Shown here piece by piece: positions 1 through 9,041 of a stretch of 64,000 nt of DNA. The translations under genes and the position numbers were made by a program. How positions within the stretch are numbered: the stretch's first letter is position 1; each line of letters begins with the position of its first letter. The DNA lies in NCBI GenBank assembly GCA_000761475.1, contig JQNW01000007.1, positions 186,001 to 250,000 of the forward strand, in the 5' to 3' direction. The stretch comes from Chromohalobacter israelensis (GTDB taxonomy: Bacteria > Pseudomonadota > Gammaproteobacteria > Pseudomonadales > Halomonadaceae). The notes beneath the pieces were generated by a model. That model did no database searches, was not told the origin of the DNA, and was given only the letters and a program-made list of their open reading frames with translations.

Positions 1-185
1 AGGACAGGGCCCTGTGGCGTGCATGTCCATCAAGAGCCTCGCGCGAAAGTGCCGAGACGTAGAAGAGAATCAGTTCATTCCATCGAATGGTTCATGGGCT
101 TTTTTGCGTTTTTCTTTTCAAAAATGACAACGAATAATGTCGCCATGCGGACACAACCCCGTAACCCGACGAAAAGGATACTCCC

Positions 186-800
186 ATGGCCGTTCGTAAC
201 ATCTTGCTGGTGACTGCCTCCATCCTCGGCGAGCACGGACAATCACGTGCGCTGGCGGCACATTTCAAGGCGCAGCTCGAACAGCGCGACGATGTCCAGC
301 TCACCGAGCGCGATGTCGTGACGCTCGATCTTCCTCACCTCGACGGCGAGGAGATGCGCAGCTGGATGACCGATCCCGCCGAGCGCGACGCCCACCAGCA
401 CGATCTGGCGGCGCGTTCCGATACGCTGATCGAGGAACTCCTGGCGCACGATCTCATCGTGCTGGCCGTGCCGTTGTACAACCTCGGCATCCCCAGCCAG
501 CTCAAGGCCTGGTTCGATCGTGTGCTGCGTGCCGGCAAGACATTTCGGTATACCGAGAACGGCCCGGTGGGCCTGGTGGAAGGCAAGCGCGCGCTGATAC
601 TGGCGGCGCGCGGCGGTCAATATGCGGGCACCGCGCTGGACACCCAGACCGGCCACGTCAACAGTCTGCTGGGCTTGATGGGCATCCAGGATACCGACTG
701 GATCTATGCGGAGGGGCTCAACATGGGCGAGGCGCTGCGGGATCGGGCGATGGGCGAGGCCCGTCAGGCCGTGACGCACTACGTGACCGAGCGTCTCTGA
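186..800 (+). CDS. azoR: FMN-dependent NADH-azoreductase (AzoR family)
   Basis: Flavodoxin-like quinone/azo reductase of 204 residues, close to the usual family length of about 200. The N-terminal strand is followed by a flavin-phosphate loop (residues 10-20). The hallmark PLYNLGIPSQLKAWFDRVLR segment (about 96-115) and the following GKTFRYTENGPVGL stretch are diagnostic of AzoR. Members reduce quinones and azo dyes with NAD(P)H in the cytoplasm and protect against thiol and quinone stress. The ATG has AAAGGA 8 nt upstream. The gene stands alone and ends at a strong terminator. The family call is firm; the physiological substrate cannot be read from sequence. Confidence 0.9.
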   Translation: MAVRNILLVTASILGEHGQSRALAAHFKAQLEQRDDVQLTERDVVTLDLPHLDGEEMRSWMTDPAERDAHQHDLAARSDTLIEELLAHDLIVLAVPLYNLGIPSQLKAWFDRVLRAGKTFRYTENGPVGLVEGKRALILAARGGQYAGTALDTQTGHVNSLLGLMGIQDTDWIYAEGLNMGEALRDRAMGEARQAVTHYVTERL

Positions 801-841
801 CCGCGCACCGCGGGCGCCAATCGCGTGATATCCATGCGCCG

Positions 842-868
842 AGGCGGCTCTTCATGAGCCGCCTTTTT
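842..868 (+). terminator. Rho-independent terminator after azoR
   Basis: Perfect 9-bp stem AGGCGGCTC/GAGCCGCCT with the loop TTCAT, followed by a T-run. It ends the azoR transcript and separates it from the convergent YdjM-like gene. Confidence 0.9.
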
Positions 869-902
869 CATGCCTGCGCGAGGTGCGTCAGTACGCCGTG
901 CA

Positions 903-1976
903 TCAGGGCACGACCTTCGGCGTCAGGCATCGCGCCAGGCGTTCGTCCACCGGCAAGCAAGCGTTGGCCTGAGGGACGAGCAGACGCTGAAAGAGCGCGG
1001 CAAAGGCGTCGCCATCGGGGCGTGGCCCCTCGAGCCGTTCGCTGACGACGGGGCGCCAGCCATCCTCGGTGCGCTCGGCGAGCGTGAAGTTGAACATGTG
1101 ATAGCCCGGAGAGCCCAGGCGCAGGTCGGTGGCCACCAATCGGGTCTCGCCCTCGCGCGAGTCGACACGGTAGCGCAGGAAGGGGCCGGCAAACCATTGC
1201 AGGCGTTGCCCGGCCGCCATGGCGAGTGCCGCGTCCTCCCATTCGGCCCCCCGCGGCAGCTGGGTCAGTGCCAGCGGTGTCTGACCGTCGAAGAGGCTCA
1301 CGACCCCCTCGTAATAGGTGCCATCCTCGACCACCGTGACGCGCCACAGCAGGGTGTTGAACGGTGTCGGCTGAACCAGGCGCGGGGCCTCGTCGAGTCC
1401 CAGACTGGCGAGACTCGGGGCGATGCGTGCATTCACCGTGTTCTGCGCGGCGACCGCGAAGGTCAGATAAAAGCAGGCGATCGTCAGGCCCCAGCCCAGC
1501 AGGCGTGGCGAGTCGCCCTTGATCAGGGCCGCGACGACGCCCACCAGCAGGGGCAGCGTGAAAAGCGGGTCGATGATGAAGATGCTGTGCCAGCTCACCG
1601 GCGGCGTGGTCAACGGCCACCAGAGCTGGGTGCCATACGTGGTAAAGGCATCCAGCACGGGGTGCGTCAGCAGACAGCCGCCGAACAGCAGCCCCCAGCG
1701 CAGCGTGCCGATGGGCGGCGTGACGCGTCGCCAGCGCTCTCCCGCCCTGGCCAGCAAGGTCAGCAATAGCGCCAGGACCGCCAGCACCAGCAACGAATGG
1801 CTGAAGCCGCGATGATAGGTATAGTCCGCCACGGCATCGCCATAATCGATGACGATATCGAGATCGGGTAGCGTGCCGAGTGCGGCGCCGGCGATGACCG
1901 CCTTGCGGCCGAGACGGCGGCCCAGCACGGTGCCGCCGATGGCGGCGCCCAGGCAGGCCTGCGTCAGTGAATCCAT
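903..1976 (-). CDS. YdjM-like membrane-bound metal-dependent hydrolase (DUF457 family)
   Basis: Integral membrane protein of 357 residues opening with MDSLTQACLGAAIGG, typical of the YdjM/DUF457 family of predicted metal-dependent hydrolases. The metal-ligand candidates are visible as LPDLD (about 36-40) and YHRGFSHS (about 53-60). About four or five hydrophobic helices follow (about 63-180), then a soluble C-terminal half. In E. coli ydjM is a LexA-regulated gene, but I see no SOS box here. The start has GGGGAGA about 8 nt upstream. The biochemical role of the family is not well defined; only the family assignment is supported. Confidence 0.8.
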   Translation of the reverse strand: MDSLTQACLGAAIGGTVLGRRLGRKAVIAGAALGTLPDLDIVIDYGDAVADYTYHRGFSHSLLVLAVLALLLTLLARAGERWRRVTPPIGTLRWGLLFGGCLLTHPVLDAFTTYGTQLWWPLTTPPVSWHSIFIIDPLFTLPLLVGVVAALIKGDSPRLLGWGLTIACFYLTFAVAAQNTVNARIAPSLASLGLDEAPRLVQPTPFNTLLWRVTVVEDGTYYEGVVSLFDGQTPLALTQLPRGAEWEDAALAMAAGQRLQWFAGPFLRYRVDSREGETRLVATDLRLGSPGYHMFNFTLAERTEDGWRPVVSERLEGPRPDGDAFAALFQRLLVPQANACLPVDERLARCLTPKVVP

Positions 1977-2037
1977 GCGCTGTTGTCTCCCCTGGAAGCG
2001 GCATTGGGCAATTCGTGCGGGACGTCTCGATGCGCTG

Positions 2038-2577
2038 TCAGGTCGCGTCGCGCCACGGCGGTCGCCGTGCGATGACCTGGCGTTGCACCGGGCAATCGTC
2101 GCGATGCGCGCCCGGCAAGTAGCCGGTACTCATCAGGAACTCGTTGACGATCTCGGGGCCTGTGAACCGGAAGGTGCGTTTGAACAGGCGCACCCACTCG
2201 TCCAGCGAACGCGGATGATGTGCATCGAGCCAGGCGGCAAAGCTGCCGTGCGAGCGCTGCAATGCCAGCACCACATTGGCATTGTGAATCGCGGCATCGA
2301 CCTTGCGTCGATTGCGGATGATACCTGCATCGGCGAGCAGACGCGCCCTCTGCGTGTCGTCGTAGGCGGCGACGCGTGCCACGACGAAGTCATCGAACGC
2401 CGCCGAGAAGGCCTCGCGCTTCTTGAGCACCGTCAGCCAGGAAAGGCCCGCCTGGTTGATTTCCAGAATCAGGCGCTCGAACAGTCGATCGTCGTCGCGT
2501 ACGGGAAATCCGTATTCGTGGTCATGATACGGGCCATGGAACGGGTGGCCGGGGGCGTGGTCGCAATACGTCGTCAT
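2038..2577 (-). CDS. tag: DNA-3-methyladenine glycosylase I
   Basis: Base-excision repair enzyme that removes 3-methyladenine from alkylated DNA. The 179 residues match the usual length of about 185. It carries the family signatures YHDHEYGFPVRDD (about 17-29), FERLILEINQAGLSWLTVLKKR (about 33-54) and a C-terminal GAHRDDC. The N-terminal Cys5/His with the C-terminal His/Cys fit the Tag zinc site. GAGG lies 6 nt upstream of the ATG. It is divergent from gloA, so the 113-bp gap should hold both promoters. Confidence 0.92.
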   Translation of the reverse strand: MTTYCDHAPGHPFHGPYHDHEYGFPVRDDDRLFERLILEINQAGLSWLTVLKKREAFSAAFDDFVVARVAAYDDTQRARLLADAGIIRNRRKVDAAIHNANVVLALQRSHGSFAAWLDAHHPRSLDEWVRLFKRTFRFTGPEIVNEFLMSTGYLPGAHRDDCPVQRQVIARRPPWRDAT

Positions 2578-2690
2578 CGAGAGCCTCGTGAAAGCATGAA
2601 CAAAGCGGTCCGGCGATCCAGCGTTCGCGGCAATCGCCGGGCTGGTTTACCATTGACGTTTAGCCTGCATAACATCAGGGGGAGATTACC

Positions 2691-3131
2691 ATGCAGTACC
2701 TGCATACGATGGTTCGTGTCGCCGATCTCGACGCGTCGCTGCATTTCTATTGCGACCTGCTGGGCCTCAAGGAGGTTCGCCGCAAGGAGAACGAAAAGGG
2801 CCGCTTCACGCTGGTGTTCCTCGCCGCGCCCGACGACGAGCAGCGCTCGCAAGAGTTGAAGGCCCCCGAGCTGGAGCTGACCTACAACTGGGACCCCGAG
2901 ACCTATACGGGCGGACGCAACTTCGGCCACCTGGCATATCGGGTCGAGGATATCTATGCGCTTTGCCAGCACTTGATGGACAACGGCGTGACCATCAATC
3001 GGCCCCCGCGCGACGGTCACATGGCCTTCGTCCGCTCGCCGGACGGCATCTCCGTGGAGTTGCTGCAAAAAGGCGATGCGCTGCCCGTACAGGAACCGTG
3101 GGCCTCGATGGAAAATACCGGAAGCTGGTAA
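2691..3131 (+). CDS. gloA: Lactoylglutathione lyase (glyoxalase I)
   Basis: Metalloenzyme that converts the methylglyoxal-glutathione hemithioacetal to S-lactoylglutathione in the cytosol. At 146 residues it is slightly longer than E. coli GloA (135) because of a C-terminal tail. The expected metal ligands are all present: His5, Glu62 (just before LTYNW), His80 (FGHLAY) and Glu123 (ISVEL). The segment [14 protein letters not shown] is characteristic. GGGGAG lies just upstream of the ATG. Confidence 0.95.
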   Translation: MQYLHTMVRVADLDASLHFYCDLLGLKEVRRKENEKGRFTLVFLAAPDDEQRSQELKAPELELTYNWDPETYTGGRNFGHLAYRVEDIYALCQHLMDNGVTINRPPRDGHMAFVRSPDGISVELLQKGDALPVQEPWASMENTGSW

Positions 3132-3138
3132 GCGAGCC

Positions 3139-3177
3139 ATGCCGCGCCCCGCGAGGAAACGATGCCGGGCGCGGCAT
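3139..3177. repeat. 11-bp inverted repeat between gloA and the UDG-like gene
   Basis: ATGCCGCGCCC at 3139-3149 pairs perfectly with GGGCGCGGCAT at 3167-3177. There is no T-run after it, so this is not a convincing intrinsic terminator. It may act as a transcript-stabilising or Rho-related hairpin. Confidence 0.5.
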
Positions 3178-3215
3178 CATCGATATTGCCTGCAAGGTGA
3201 GAAAGGAATCTCCGC

Positions 3216-3911
3216 ATGTCGCAAGACGTAACCTTGCCACCGGCGTTACGCACGGCGTTTCGTCGCGAAGCCGACGCGCTCGAGGGCGTGGACCTCGACG
3301 TGTATCGCACTTACGATCGCGATCCGTGCGAGCCGATCATCGGTCTGGGGCCGCGTGCGGCGCCGCTCGGTTTCTTCGGGCGCGATCCCGGGCGCCGTGA
3401 AGTCGAACATGGCGAGCCCTTCGTGGGCAGCGGTGGACAGAAAGTACGCGCCGAACTCTACCGCTACCGGTACGGCGAAGCGCTGCCCGATTTCCAGGCA
3501 TCGCTCGACGTGGGGCGGCAGTATTTCTGGGCCAATACCGTGCCCTACAAGCCACGTGGCAACAAGGCCTGGTCGATGGCGGTCAAGAAGCGCTTTCAGC
3601 CCTTGATGGCGGAACTTCTGATCGATCACTGGCAGGGCCGGACACTGATCACGCTGGGGCGCGAGGCCTTCCTGTGGTTTGCCATCGGACAGCCTCGCGA
3701 TATCAAGCGCGAACTCGAGGCCTTCTGGGCCCGCGAGGACCGTTTCGAGGCCGTGCACACGACGCCGCTGTTCCTGCCCGACGGGCGCGGGGGCGAGTTT
3801 CGCCTGGCGCCGCTGCCGCATCCCTCGCCACTCAATCAGACCTGGTTCAAGCGTTTTCCGGCATTGCTGGCCGCGCGCCTGGCCGCCCTGGATGTCCCGC
3901 CCGAATCCTGA
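3216..3911 (+). CDS. Uracil-DNA glycosylase superfamily protein
   Basis: The 231-residue protein has both UDG-superfamily landmarks. Motif 1 region FFGRDPGRREVEHGEPFVG (about 53-71) gives GxDPG-type uracil-pocket chemistry, and motif 2 LPHPSPLNQTWF (about 204-215) corresponds to the HPSPLS loop that inserts into the minor groove. No four-cysteine Fe-S cluster typical of family 4/5 enzymes is apparent, so it is not a classical UdgA. A role in uracil or related base excision is inferred from motifs. It lies downstream of gloA, 84 bp away, in the same orientation. GAGAAAGGA precedes the start. Confidence 0.75.
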   Translation: MSQDVTLPPALRTAFRREADALEGVDLDVYRTYDRDPCEPIIGLGPRAAPLGFFGRDPGRREVEHGEPFVGSGGQKVRAELYRYRYGEALPDFQASLDVGRQYFWANTVPYKPRGNKAWSMAVKKRFQPLMAELLIDHWQGRTLITLGREAFLWFAIGQPRDIKRELEAFWAREDRFEAVHTTPLFLPDGRGGEFRLAPLPHPSPLNQTWFKRFPALLAARLAALDVPPES

Positions 3912-3933
3912 TGGCCGGGACCGAGAGAGCGGG

Positions 3934-4338
3934 TCAGTCGGGATGCATCGCCAGGCGCCCGCTTCCCATGAAAGCGATCGCCAGCGCGCCGATCAGGAAC
4001 AGCCCCTGCAACTCCAGCGCCCAGCCGCCCTGGGCGTTGAGCGCCAGCCATTCGTCGTGATGCACCAGCACGAACGCGACCAGCATGTTGCCGGCCATCA
4101 ACAGGCCGCCGATGCGTGCCTGCCAGCCGAGAATCACCATCAAAGGTGCGACGATTTCCCCGATCAGCACGCCATACGCCAGGAAAACCGGGACGCCCAT
4201 GGTATCGAGCATGTTGCCGATGTCGGTGATGCTGGCGGGGTTCAGCAGCTTGTCGATGCCATGTAGAAGTATCAACCCACCCACGGCCAGGCGCAGGAGC
4301 AATTTTCCCAGGTCGTCATGGTGTAGTAGTCGTGACAT
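3934..4338 (-). CDS. DoxX family membrane protein
   Basis: Small inner-membrane protein of about 134 residues with four predicted helices. The helix-1 sequence LLRLAVGGLILLHGIDKLLNP is typical of DoxX/DoxD proteins, as are the following GVPVFLAYGVLIGEIVAPLMV and the tail helix ending GSGRLAMHPD. DoxX proteins are associated with quinone or thiol redox functions, but a precise role is not established here. I chose the ATG at 4338 because AAGGA lies about 11 nt upstream. An ATG at 4350 is also possible but would have its ribosome site abutting the codon. A longer frame to 4440 lacks support. Confidence 0.78.
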   Translation of the reverse strand: MSRLLHHDDLGKLLLRLAVGGLILLHGIDKLLNPASITDIGNMLDTMGVPVFLAYGVLIGEIVAPLMVILGWQARIGGLLMAGNMLVAFVLVHHDEWLALNAQGGWALELQGLFLIGALAIAFMGSGRLAMHPD

Positions 4339-4662
4339 GGAGGTCGGCATCCTTGGTAGATCATGAAAGTCGGCATGCTTGCCAGCCGCCAACCTTCTCA
4401 TGTTCACCCGGAAGCCACTAGTGACGCCATATGGCGACATTAGAGTAACATTAGTTTACGTTTTGCTAGCGCTCGAGCGCATATTGGCTAAGCTGACTTA
4501 GTCAATGCCGCTGGAAGCGGGCCCGAATGTAGAGGTACCTAAACTGGCGGGATGCCGTTACCTGGTGGCGATACACAACGATCCTTGCCCCGATGCCGGT
4601 TCGGAGGTGGGGACATTGCGTTGTCATTGCGCAGCGCGGCGCGGGCAGAAAGGGATATCCAA
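4339..4662. other. Gene-free interval upstream of the first diguanylate cyclase
   Basis: About 320 bp, locally AT-richer than its surroundings. It contains a perfect 12-bp palindrome GCGCTCGAGCGC at 4469-4480 beside a TTTACG/CATATT-like pair that could be a promoter. No convincing coding frame or riboswitch was recognised. It should carry the divergent promoters for doxX and the GGDEF gene. Confidence 0.4.
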
Positions 4663-5754
4663 ATGAACTCATGGGCCTGGCTACGGCTCTGGCAGTGGTC
4701 GTGCGATGCCCCGGGGGGGCTGCCGCTGGAGCGGCGACGCGGTTACGAGGTCATGTCGCAGATCTTCTTGATCGCGAGCTTGGGACACATGGCATATGCC
4801 TGTGTCCTGATCGGCTTGCAGATGCCTTGGGTGACCCTCCTGAACCTGGCCTGCGTGGCGGCCAACGCGGTGGCATTGATGCTGCACCGGCGCTTGCAGC
4901 TGAGACGCGCGATGACCGTCAAGATGACGGTCACGCTGGTGGTGCTGTCGCTGAGCATATTCGGGCTCGGCCCTGACGCCGGGTTCGAGTATTATTTTTT
5001 CCTGCTGCTGTGCGAAATGCTGATCAGCGACATGGGGGCGCGTTACAAGGTCGCGATGAGCGTTTCGATCGGTAGCGTCGCGGTGGCGACCCTGACGCTG
5101 GCACCGCTTGCCACTCCCTGGATGGCGGGTGGTGCTGCCTTGCACCAGGAACTGCAGATCATCAACCTGGTGGCAGTCTTCCTGGTCCTTGGGCTGATCA
5201 TGTGGCGACTGCACGTGATCACCGAGCGCTGCGAACATCATTTCCGGCGCGACGCCACCCATGACTATCTCACCACCGTGCTCAACCGTCGTGCCATCTT
5301 CCACGAAGCCGACATGCTGTGGCATCAACAACGCCACTTCACGCTGCTGTTGCTCGACGCCGATCATTTCAAGCAGATCAACGACGAATACGGCCATACG
5401 GCTGGAGATGAAGTGCTGCGTCACCTGGCGAACACCCTGCGGGGTGCCTTGCGCGAGCATGATCGGCTGGGACGTGTCGGCGGAGAGGAGTTCCTGATCG
5501 TGCTGCCCGAAAGCGAACGCGAGGAGGTGCTCGCGGTGGCGGCGCACATTCGGCAGTGTCTGTCGGATCGTCCCTGCCAGCTGGATACGCTGACGCTGCC
5601 CGTCACGTTTTCCATGGGGCTTGCCGCTTCCGACGAAGCGGCCTTGCTATCCGAGGTGATCGATCTGGCCGACCGTCGCCTGTATCGCGCCAAGTCCGCT
5701 GGCCGCGATCAGTTGGTAATGGGCGAGCTGGAGTCCGTCGAGACGACGGCCTGA
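4663..5754 (+). CDS. Membrane-anchored diguanylate cyclase (GGDEF), copy 1
   Basis: A 363-residue protein with about six N-terminal transmembrane helices (about 25-195) and a C-terminal GGDEF domain (about 200-355). The active-site loop reads GRVGGEEFLIVLP, a competent GG[D/E]EF. An RxxD inhibitory site (REHD) lies the canonical five residues upstream, so product feedback is expected. It should make c-di-GMP from two GTP at the membrane. There is no EAL domain. The ATG at 4663 is preferred because AGGGA lies 8 nt upstream and because it matches the start of the paralogue downstream. The membrane part is not one I can name. Confidence 0.88.
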   Translation: MNSWAWLRLWQWSCDAPGGLPLERRRGYEVMSQIFLIASLGHMAYACVLIGLQMPWVTLLNLACVAANAVALMLHRRLQLRRAMTVKMTVTLVVLSLSIFGLGPDAGFEYYFFLLLCEMLISDMGARYKVAMSVSIGSVAVATLTLAPLATPWMAGGAALHQELQIINLVAVFLVLGLIMWRLHVITERCEHHFRRDATHDYLTTVLNRRAIFHEADMLWHQQRHFTLLLLDADHFKQINDEYGHTAGDEVLRHLANTLRGALREHDRLGRVGGEEFLIVLPESEREEVLAVAAHIRQCLSDRPCQLDTLTLPVTFSMGLAASDEAALLSEVIDLADRRLYRAKSAGRDQLVMGELESVETTA

Positions 5755-5976
5755 GCGGAACCGTGAGTCTAGTACGGATAGCCGAGCGCAACGGTGCATG
5801 CAACATGGCGTTTTGCTTATTTGGCGTTTGACGAATTTCATGCCGCAAAGTGGCTAAATTCATACACGAATCGTCCTTTTGATACGCCGAGTCTGGCTAA
5901 CCTTGCTAGGGAATCGATGCAGGGGAAGGTCCGTCGCATGACGTGGCCTAACGCAATGAAAAGGGATTCGTTGATC

Positions 5977-7158
5977 ATGCCACTACGTCTACATCGCCCA
6001 TGGGGCGAAGGAGGGCCGCCGCTGCCGCCGCGCTGTCCTTTGCCACCGGAACGCCGTCGCTATTTCGACACTTTCGCCCATCTTTACGGCATGGCGCTGG
6101 TGGCCTATGCCGGCTTGATGATGCCGTTGTTTCTCTGGCTGGGACACCCATGGCCGGTGGGGATCGTGCTGGCCAGCCTGGTGGCAACGCTGGTTGCACG
6201 TGGCCTGCATCTGCGGGGCCACATGGCATGGGGCGCGGGACTGTTGTGGGCGGTGATGGTGTTGCTCATTTGCGAGGCCATCCGCCTCTATGGCGCCGGC
6301 GTCGGGTTCGAATTCTATGTCGGGCTGGCGTTGCTCGTGCTGCATATCAGCGCGCTGCCGAAATCCTGCAAGATCGTCTTGTCATGCCTGCTGGTGGGTA
6401 TGGTCGGCGTCTTGCTGATGAGTGTGCACCGCGACATGCCGCCGGCGTCTCTTTCTCCGGCCATGGCCACGGGGCTGTTATGGATCAATCTGGCCATGAT
6501 GGGGATGCTGTTCGGCGGTGTGCTCATGGGGCTGGAAGGCGTCACCGAGCGCCTCGAGCGCACCTACCGCCGTGAGGCGCTGCACGACATGTTGACCGGC
6601 GCGCTCAACCGGCGTGCGATCCTGTCCATCGCCGAGCGCTGGCGTCGCGCGCAGTGTCCCTTCGCGCTGGTGCTGCTGGACGTCGATCATTTCAAGCGCT
6701 TCAACGACCTGCATGGCCATGCCACGGGGGATGCAGCCCTGTGTCACCTGGTGAACTGCTTGCAGCAGGGCCTGCGAGAAGGTGACATGCTGGGCCGCTA
6801 CGGTGGCGAGGAATTCATGCTGTTGCTGCCCGGCATGACGCGTGGTGCCGCCATGACGGTGGCGGAGCGTATCGCCGCGCTGGTACGCGAGCAGCCCCTG
6901 GCATTGCCCGACAAGTCGCTTGGCATGACCGTCAGCCAGGGCATCGCGGCCGAGGATGAAGCCGCGACGCTTGGCGAGATGATCGAACTGGCCGACCGAC
7001 GGCTGTACGCCGCCAAGCATGCCGGGCGCGATCGCGTCATGGCATGGGACGCGTTCGAGACGCTGTCGCCGCTTCCCGATCAGCGAATCGCCGAAGGGGC
7101 GGAGGCCTGTGCGTTCTCGCCCCCTCGGCGGCATGACGATTCAGTGATCAAGGCGTGA
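5977..7158 (+). CDS. Membrane-anchored diguanylate cyclase (GGDEF), copy 2
   Basis: A 393-residue paralogue of the preceding gene with the same plan: a short cytoplasmic head containing a P-rich PERRR motif, about six membrane helices, then a GGDEF domain with GRYGGEEFMLLLP and an intact RxxD I-site (REGD). The ATG at 5977 has AAGGGA 10 nt upstream and aligns with the start of copy 1. ATG 5938 (AGGGGAAGG upstream) is a serious alternative adding 13 residues. The 3' end overlaps the convergent PAP2 gene by 18 bp. The C-terminal tail of about 35 residues after the GGDEF domain is extra compared with copy 1. Confidence 0.86.
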   Translation: MPLRLHRPWGEGGPPLPPRCPLPPERRRYFDTFAHLYGMALVAYAGLMMPLFLWLGHPWPVGIVLASLVATLVARGLHLRGHMAWGAGLLWAVMVLLICEAIRLYGAGVGFEFYVGLALLVLHISALPKSCKIVLSCLLVGMVGVLLMSVHRDMPPASLSPAMATGLLWINLAMMGMLFGGVLMGLEGVTERLERTYRREALHDMLTGALNRRAILSIAERWRRAQCPFALVLLDVDHFKRFNDLHGHATGDAALCHLVNCLQQGLREGDMLGRYGGEEFMLLLPGMTRGAAMTVAERIAALVREQPLALPDKSLGMTVSQGIAAEDEAATLGEMIELADRRLYAAKHAGRDRVMAWDAFETLSPLPDQRIAEGAEACAFSPPRRHDDSVIKA

Positions 7159-7851
7159 CATCAAGCGGGCGAGCCCATGCTGAAGCCGCTCGCTGAGGCG
7201 CGCGGCGCAGGCGGTGCACAGCACCCAGGGGAGCGTCAGCAGGGCGATGGCCAGGGCCCCCATGTAGACATCGCTGAACCAGTGGCCGCCACCGATGATG
7301 CGGGGTGCACTCAGCACGATCACCGCCGCGACGCTGACCAGCCCCACTCGGCGTCCGGCGAAGTGCCACATGAAGGCAGCAAACGTCATCAACATCAGGC
7401 CATGATCGCCCGGAAAACTGTTGCCGGAGGCGTCCTTGGTCGCGAAAGGCACTTCCTGGGAGAGCAGATGGACGCCGGCGTGGGTGAGGGTCGGACTGGG
7501 GTGACCGTACGTCACCAGCTTGTTGACCAGCAGGCTCACCAGACCGGCGGTGATCAGCATGGTCAGGCCGATGGCGATCCAGCGCTGCAGGCGTTGCGGG
7601 CGCGGGTCCCGACGTACCGCCCAGGTGAAGATCGCCGCCAGGATCAAGAAGCTGACGGCATCGAAGCCGCGGTTGTTGAAGATGGCGACCAAGGTCGTCC
7701 ACAGCGGATGATCGGCGATCGAGAGCGTCCGGTTGAAGAGCCAGAAGACGTCGTCGTCCAGGGTCGTCCACAGCGGGAGGTGAGGCCACCACCAGCTGAG
7801 GAGCAGAACCAGCCCCAGCATATTGTAGTAGGCGATGCGCGTGATTTTCAT
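7141..7851 (-). CDS. PAP2 superfamily membrane phosphatase
   Basis: A 236-residue integral membrane protein with about six helices and PAP2-type acid phosphatase motifs. Motif 2 is SFPGDHGLML, a PGDH variant of the usual PSGH that keeps the catalytic His. Motif 3 is PRIIGGGHWFSDVYMG, retaining Arg-x5-His-x3-Asp. Motif 1 is degenerate (NKLVTYGHPSP, with His-Pro where Arg-Pro is usual). Likely substrates are lipid phosphates such as undecaprenyl or phosphatidyl-glycerol phosphate, or lipid A. The substrate cannot be decided from sequence. The weak motif 1 lowers certainty of full activity. Confidence 0.8.
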   Translation of the reverse strand: MKITRIAYYNMLGLVLLLSWWWPHLPLWTTLDDDVFWLFNRTLSIADHPLWTTLVAIFNNRGFDAVSFLILAAIFTWAVRRDPRPQRLQRWIAIGLTMLITAGLVSLLVNKLVTYGHPSPTLTHAGVHLLSQEVPFATKDASGNSFPGDHGLMLMTFAAFMWHFAGRRVGLVSVAAVIVLSAPRIIGGGHWFSDVYMGALAIALLTLPWVLCTACAARLSERLQHGLARLMSRLDH

Positions 7852-7928
7852 GAGCGTGCGAACGGTGTGAGTGAGGTGAGAATTCTACCGCGCCGCCGTT
7901 ATCGTGAACAGTGTTTTATAATTCGGCA

Positions 7929-8951
7929 TCAGGCCCGTTCACCGCTCGCATCGACCCGTGGCTGAGTGTCGGTGGCAGGCGTCATTGGCCCCAGGCCGGC
8001 TAGAAAATCGACAAGCTCGGTGCGTCGCCGCAAGGCGGCGAAACGCCGGGCGGCTTCCTCGTGACGTCCGCGCATCTGGTTGAGCCACTGCTTGAGCAGC
8101 GACACCACGACCTTCTCGGGTAAATGCGCGCGCATGCGCTGGGCATAGGCATGGAGTATCTCGGCGCGGGCCGACCAGGGCGTCGCCGGGAGCATCTCGC
8201 CGTGGCGTTGCCAATGCTTGATGCGGCGTGCCAGCCAGGGGTCGGCGAGAATGCCGCGACCCAGCATCACGTCCGCGCACCCCGACAGGGTGCGAGCCTT
8301 CCAGTAATCCTCCAGTGTCCAGATATCGCCGTTGGCGATCACCGGAATCGACAGACGGGCCTGTATCCTGCCGATCCATTCCCAGTGGGCCGGCGGCCGA
8401 TACCCTTCGCGACGGGTGCGGGCGTGCACGACCAGGTGGGCCGCGCCCCCGCTCTCGGCGGCCTCGGCGCAGGCCAGCGCGACATGCTTGTCGTCGAAGC
8501 CCAGGCGGATCTTGGCGGTCACGGCGATGCCCAGCGGTGCCAATGCCTCGGCAACGGCACGCACGACGGTGTGGACGCGCTCGGGCTGGCGCAGCAACGA
8601 TGCTCCGCCGTCGTGGCGGTTGACGGTTTTCGCCGGGCAACCGAAGTTGAGATCGACCTGGCGTGCGCCGAGCGCCTGGGCACGCACTGCGTTCGCCGCC
8701 AGTGCTTCGGGATCGGACCCCAGCAATTGCAGGTGAACCGGGGTGCCGGAGGCAGTGGCACAAGCGGCGGTTTCCAGCTCCGGGCAGTGACGCAGGAACA
8801 CCCGCGCCGGCAGACGGGTGTCGACCACGCGCACGAACTCGGTCACCGTCCAGTCGAGCGCACCGTCGGCGCTCAACAGTTCACGCGTGACCACATCGAT
8901 CACCCCTTCCATCGGTGCCAGACCGATGCGCCCGCTGGCCACTTGCGTCAT
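7929..8951 (-). CDS. dusC: tRNA-dihydrouridine(16) synthase
   Basis: FMN-dependent reductase of 340 residues that makes dihydrouridine in the tRNA D-loop. The N-terminus GLAPMEGVID is the DusC/Dus16 variant of the flavin-binding APM motif. The catalytic cysteine lies in VDLNFGCPAKTVNRHDGGASLL (about 96-117). The substrate-binding segment HARTRREGYRPPAHWEWIG and the phosphate-binding IANGDIWT and MLGRGILADPWL are all present. The length is somewhat above E. coli DusC (315). It is divergent from oadG. Confidence 0.92.
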   Translation of the reverse strand: MTQVASGRIGLAPMEGVIDVVTRELLSADGALDWTVTEFVRVVDTRLPARVFLRHCPELETAACATASGTPVHLQLLGSDPEALAANAVRAQALGARQVDLNFGCPAKTVNRHDGGASLLRQPERVHTVVRAVAEALAPLGIAVTAKIRLGFDDKHVALACAEAAESGGAAHLVVHARTRREGYRPPAHWEWIGRIQARLSIPVIANGDIWTLEDYWKARTLSGCADVMLGRGILADPWLARRIKHWQRHGEMLPATPWSARAEILHAYAQRMRAHLPEKVVVSLLKQWLNQMRGRHEEAARRFAALRRRTELVDFLAGLGPMTPATDTQPRVDASGERA

Positions 8952-9041
8952 GTCGTCGTCATCACCCTTGGTGTCATTGCAAAATCCCGCGAATCGGGCA
9001 GGGTATTATGTCATTACCTCCGGACGATAAGGAAAACGCCA

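Noticed and set aside
4339-5976. c-di-GMP riboswitches upstream of the diguanylate cyclases
   Set aside because: The conserved GEMM core was looked for in both leaders and not seen.
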